Below are positions 6,012 to 6,718 of a DNA stretch of 6,718 bases, piece by piece (positions within the stretch are counted from its first letter, which is position 1; each line of letters starts with the position of its first letter). Below the pieces are notes generated by a model, which worked only from the letters and a program-made list of their open reading frames with translations, was not told where the DNA came from and made no database searches. The stretch comes from Rhodobacterales bacterium UBA3080 (GTDB lineage: Bacteria > Pseudomonadota > Alphaproteobacteria > Rhodobacterales > Rhodobacteraceae). A program made the position numbers and the translations under genes. Location of the stretch: assembly GCA_002366645.1 (NCBI GenBank), contig DFBM01000077.1, forward strand, positions 1 to 6,718. Direction: 5' to 3'.

Positions 6012-6718
6012 CTACAAATTAACTCCATGCACAACCCGTCTTGCCAATTCCGGACTAAGGCGACAAACCCCATTCTTCTGCAAAATAAAATCCGCCCCCG
6101 AAAACGTTTCTTCACTGACCAGCTTAATAACAGCCCTGTCAACAACCGGTCGTAACGGTTCCATCAAATCGAACACAAGTGAATGGCTGTCAGGATCAAC
6201 GCTACTGTGCATCAAACCCCGTGCTGGATCGTATCCGTCTGCAACCACACCAATTCGTACATGTGCTTCGAGCAGGCTATATGCATAGTTCAGCATGGCA
6301 TTCACAGGATGTGTTGCTCCACCATTTCGCTTTCGTGTTCTTGTGTTCAACGCTGAGCGAGAAAAGAACTTTTGCCATTCAGCGTGTATGGGATGTCGGG
6401 TTTGAGCTTTCCATTTGATTGGTAGGGCGCGCCAAGCGAAGAAGTAGCCGGAGGCCACCCAACCCTCGACCGCATGCAATTCTCCGATTGTCTCTGGTGG
6501 AGATGATTTAAGTTCTCGAATTGCTGTCTGCGCGACGATAATAGCTTTTTCTCTGGATGACGAAGGTGGCAACAATTCTTTTAAATTATTCAATGTGGCT
6601 TTTGCTTTTGCACGAATTAGTGGAACCGCAAACTTGACCCGCTCCTGTTCCGAAGACTGCGACGAGATTTGCCAAGCTTGCTTTTTCTGATCAATGAAGT
6701 GGCCCTGCTTTTTGGGAC
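6012..6718 (-). CDS. cas1: Cas1 family CRISPR-associated integrase/endonuclease, C-terminal 234 residues (runs off the window)
   Basis: Read on the - strand, the frame is open from the right edge to TAG at 6012-6014. Cas1, with Cas2, integrates protospacers into CRISPR arrays. The visible part has the helical catalytic domain: VEGWVASGYFFAWRAL (visible residues 83-98), ATHPVNAMLNYAYSLLEAHV (134-152), DGYDPARGLMHSS (160-172), LVFDLMEPLRPVVDR (180-194) and GVCRLSPELARRVV (216-229). The metal-binding set appears intact: Glu150 (6267-6269), His170 (6207-6209) and Asp183 (6168-6170), with Glu186 at the position of the second Asp of E. coli Cas1. The TTG at 6591-6593 is internal: the coding frame continues 41 codons upstream with RVKFAVPLIRAKAKATLNNL, matching the typical Cas1 helix before the active site. 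The N-terminal beta domain, and any fused RT or Cas4 domain, would lie outside. No cas2 follows. The subtype cannot be assigned; a CRISPR-less solo Cas1 is the alternative. Confidence 0.9.
   Translation of the reverse strand, partial: PKKQGHFIDQKKQAWQISSQSSEQERVKFAVPLIRAKAKATLNNLKELLPPSSSREKAIIVAQTAIRELKSSPPETIGELHAVEGWVASGYFFAWRALPIKWKAQTRHPIHAEWQKFFSRSALNTRTRKRNGGATHPVNAMLNYAYSLLEAHVRIGVVADGYDPARGLMHSSVDPDSHSLVFDLMEPLRPVVDRAVIKLVSEETFSGADFILQKNGVCRLSPELARRVVHGVNL

Noticed and set aside
6591..6593. TTG as the start of cas1
   Set aside because: The frame continues upstream to the window edge with sequence matching the Cas1 helix that precedes the active site, so this codon is internal.

Overview
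This window looks like an alphaproteobacterial chromosome segment. It runs from conserved housekeeping genes on the left into an A+T-richer accessory region on the right. The assignment rests on the protein sequences (an alphaproteobacterial-type 3-hydroxyacyl-CoA dehydrogenase tail, GlmS and a TetA-like MFS pump) and on a hairpin style common in intergenic regions of that class. Genus cannot be fixed from the sequence.

Left part (1-2419): the 3' end of a FadJ/FadB-type 3-hydroxyacyl-CoA dehydrogenase gene (fatty-acid beta-oxidation). It is followed by a strong C/G-rich hairpin, a 190-base intergenic region with two small CACA/TGTG dyads, and a complete glmS for glucosamine-6-phosphate synthesis (cell-wall and LPS precursor). 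Middle (2526-4591): an MFS transporter of the TCR/Tet type in which two of the three intramembrane aspartates essential in TetA(B) are asparagines, then a DUF6270-type gene with an N-terminal GSCVSRD motif. All four genes are on the + strand but are separated by 83-192 bases, so they are probably separate transcription units. Nothing suggests they act in one pathway.

Junction (4577-4740): about two and a half copies of a 64-66 base tandem repeat, each beginning with a GGCCCGC hairpin. The first copy supplies the last codons of the DUF6270 gene. From here rightwards the sequence is visibly more A+T-rich, coding density drops, and the recognisable genes switch to the - strand.

Right part (4741-6718): about 470 bases without a convincing gene but with several small hairpins, then two unrecognised small - strand ORFs (90 and 108 codons). 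At the right edge is the C-terminal 234 residues of a Cas1 integrase with its catalytic residues intact. It runs off the window, so its N-terminus is unseen. No cas2 and no CRISPR array is visible in the 1.4 kb downstream of cas1. The region may be the edge of a CRISPR-Cas or other Cas1-carrying island, or a decayed or solo cas1 locus; sequence to the right of the window would decide.
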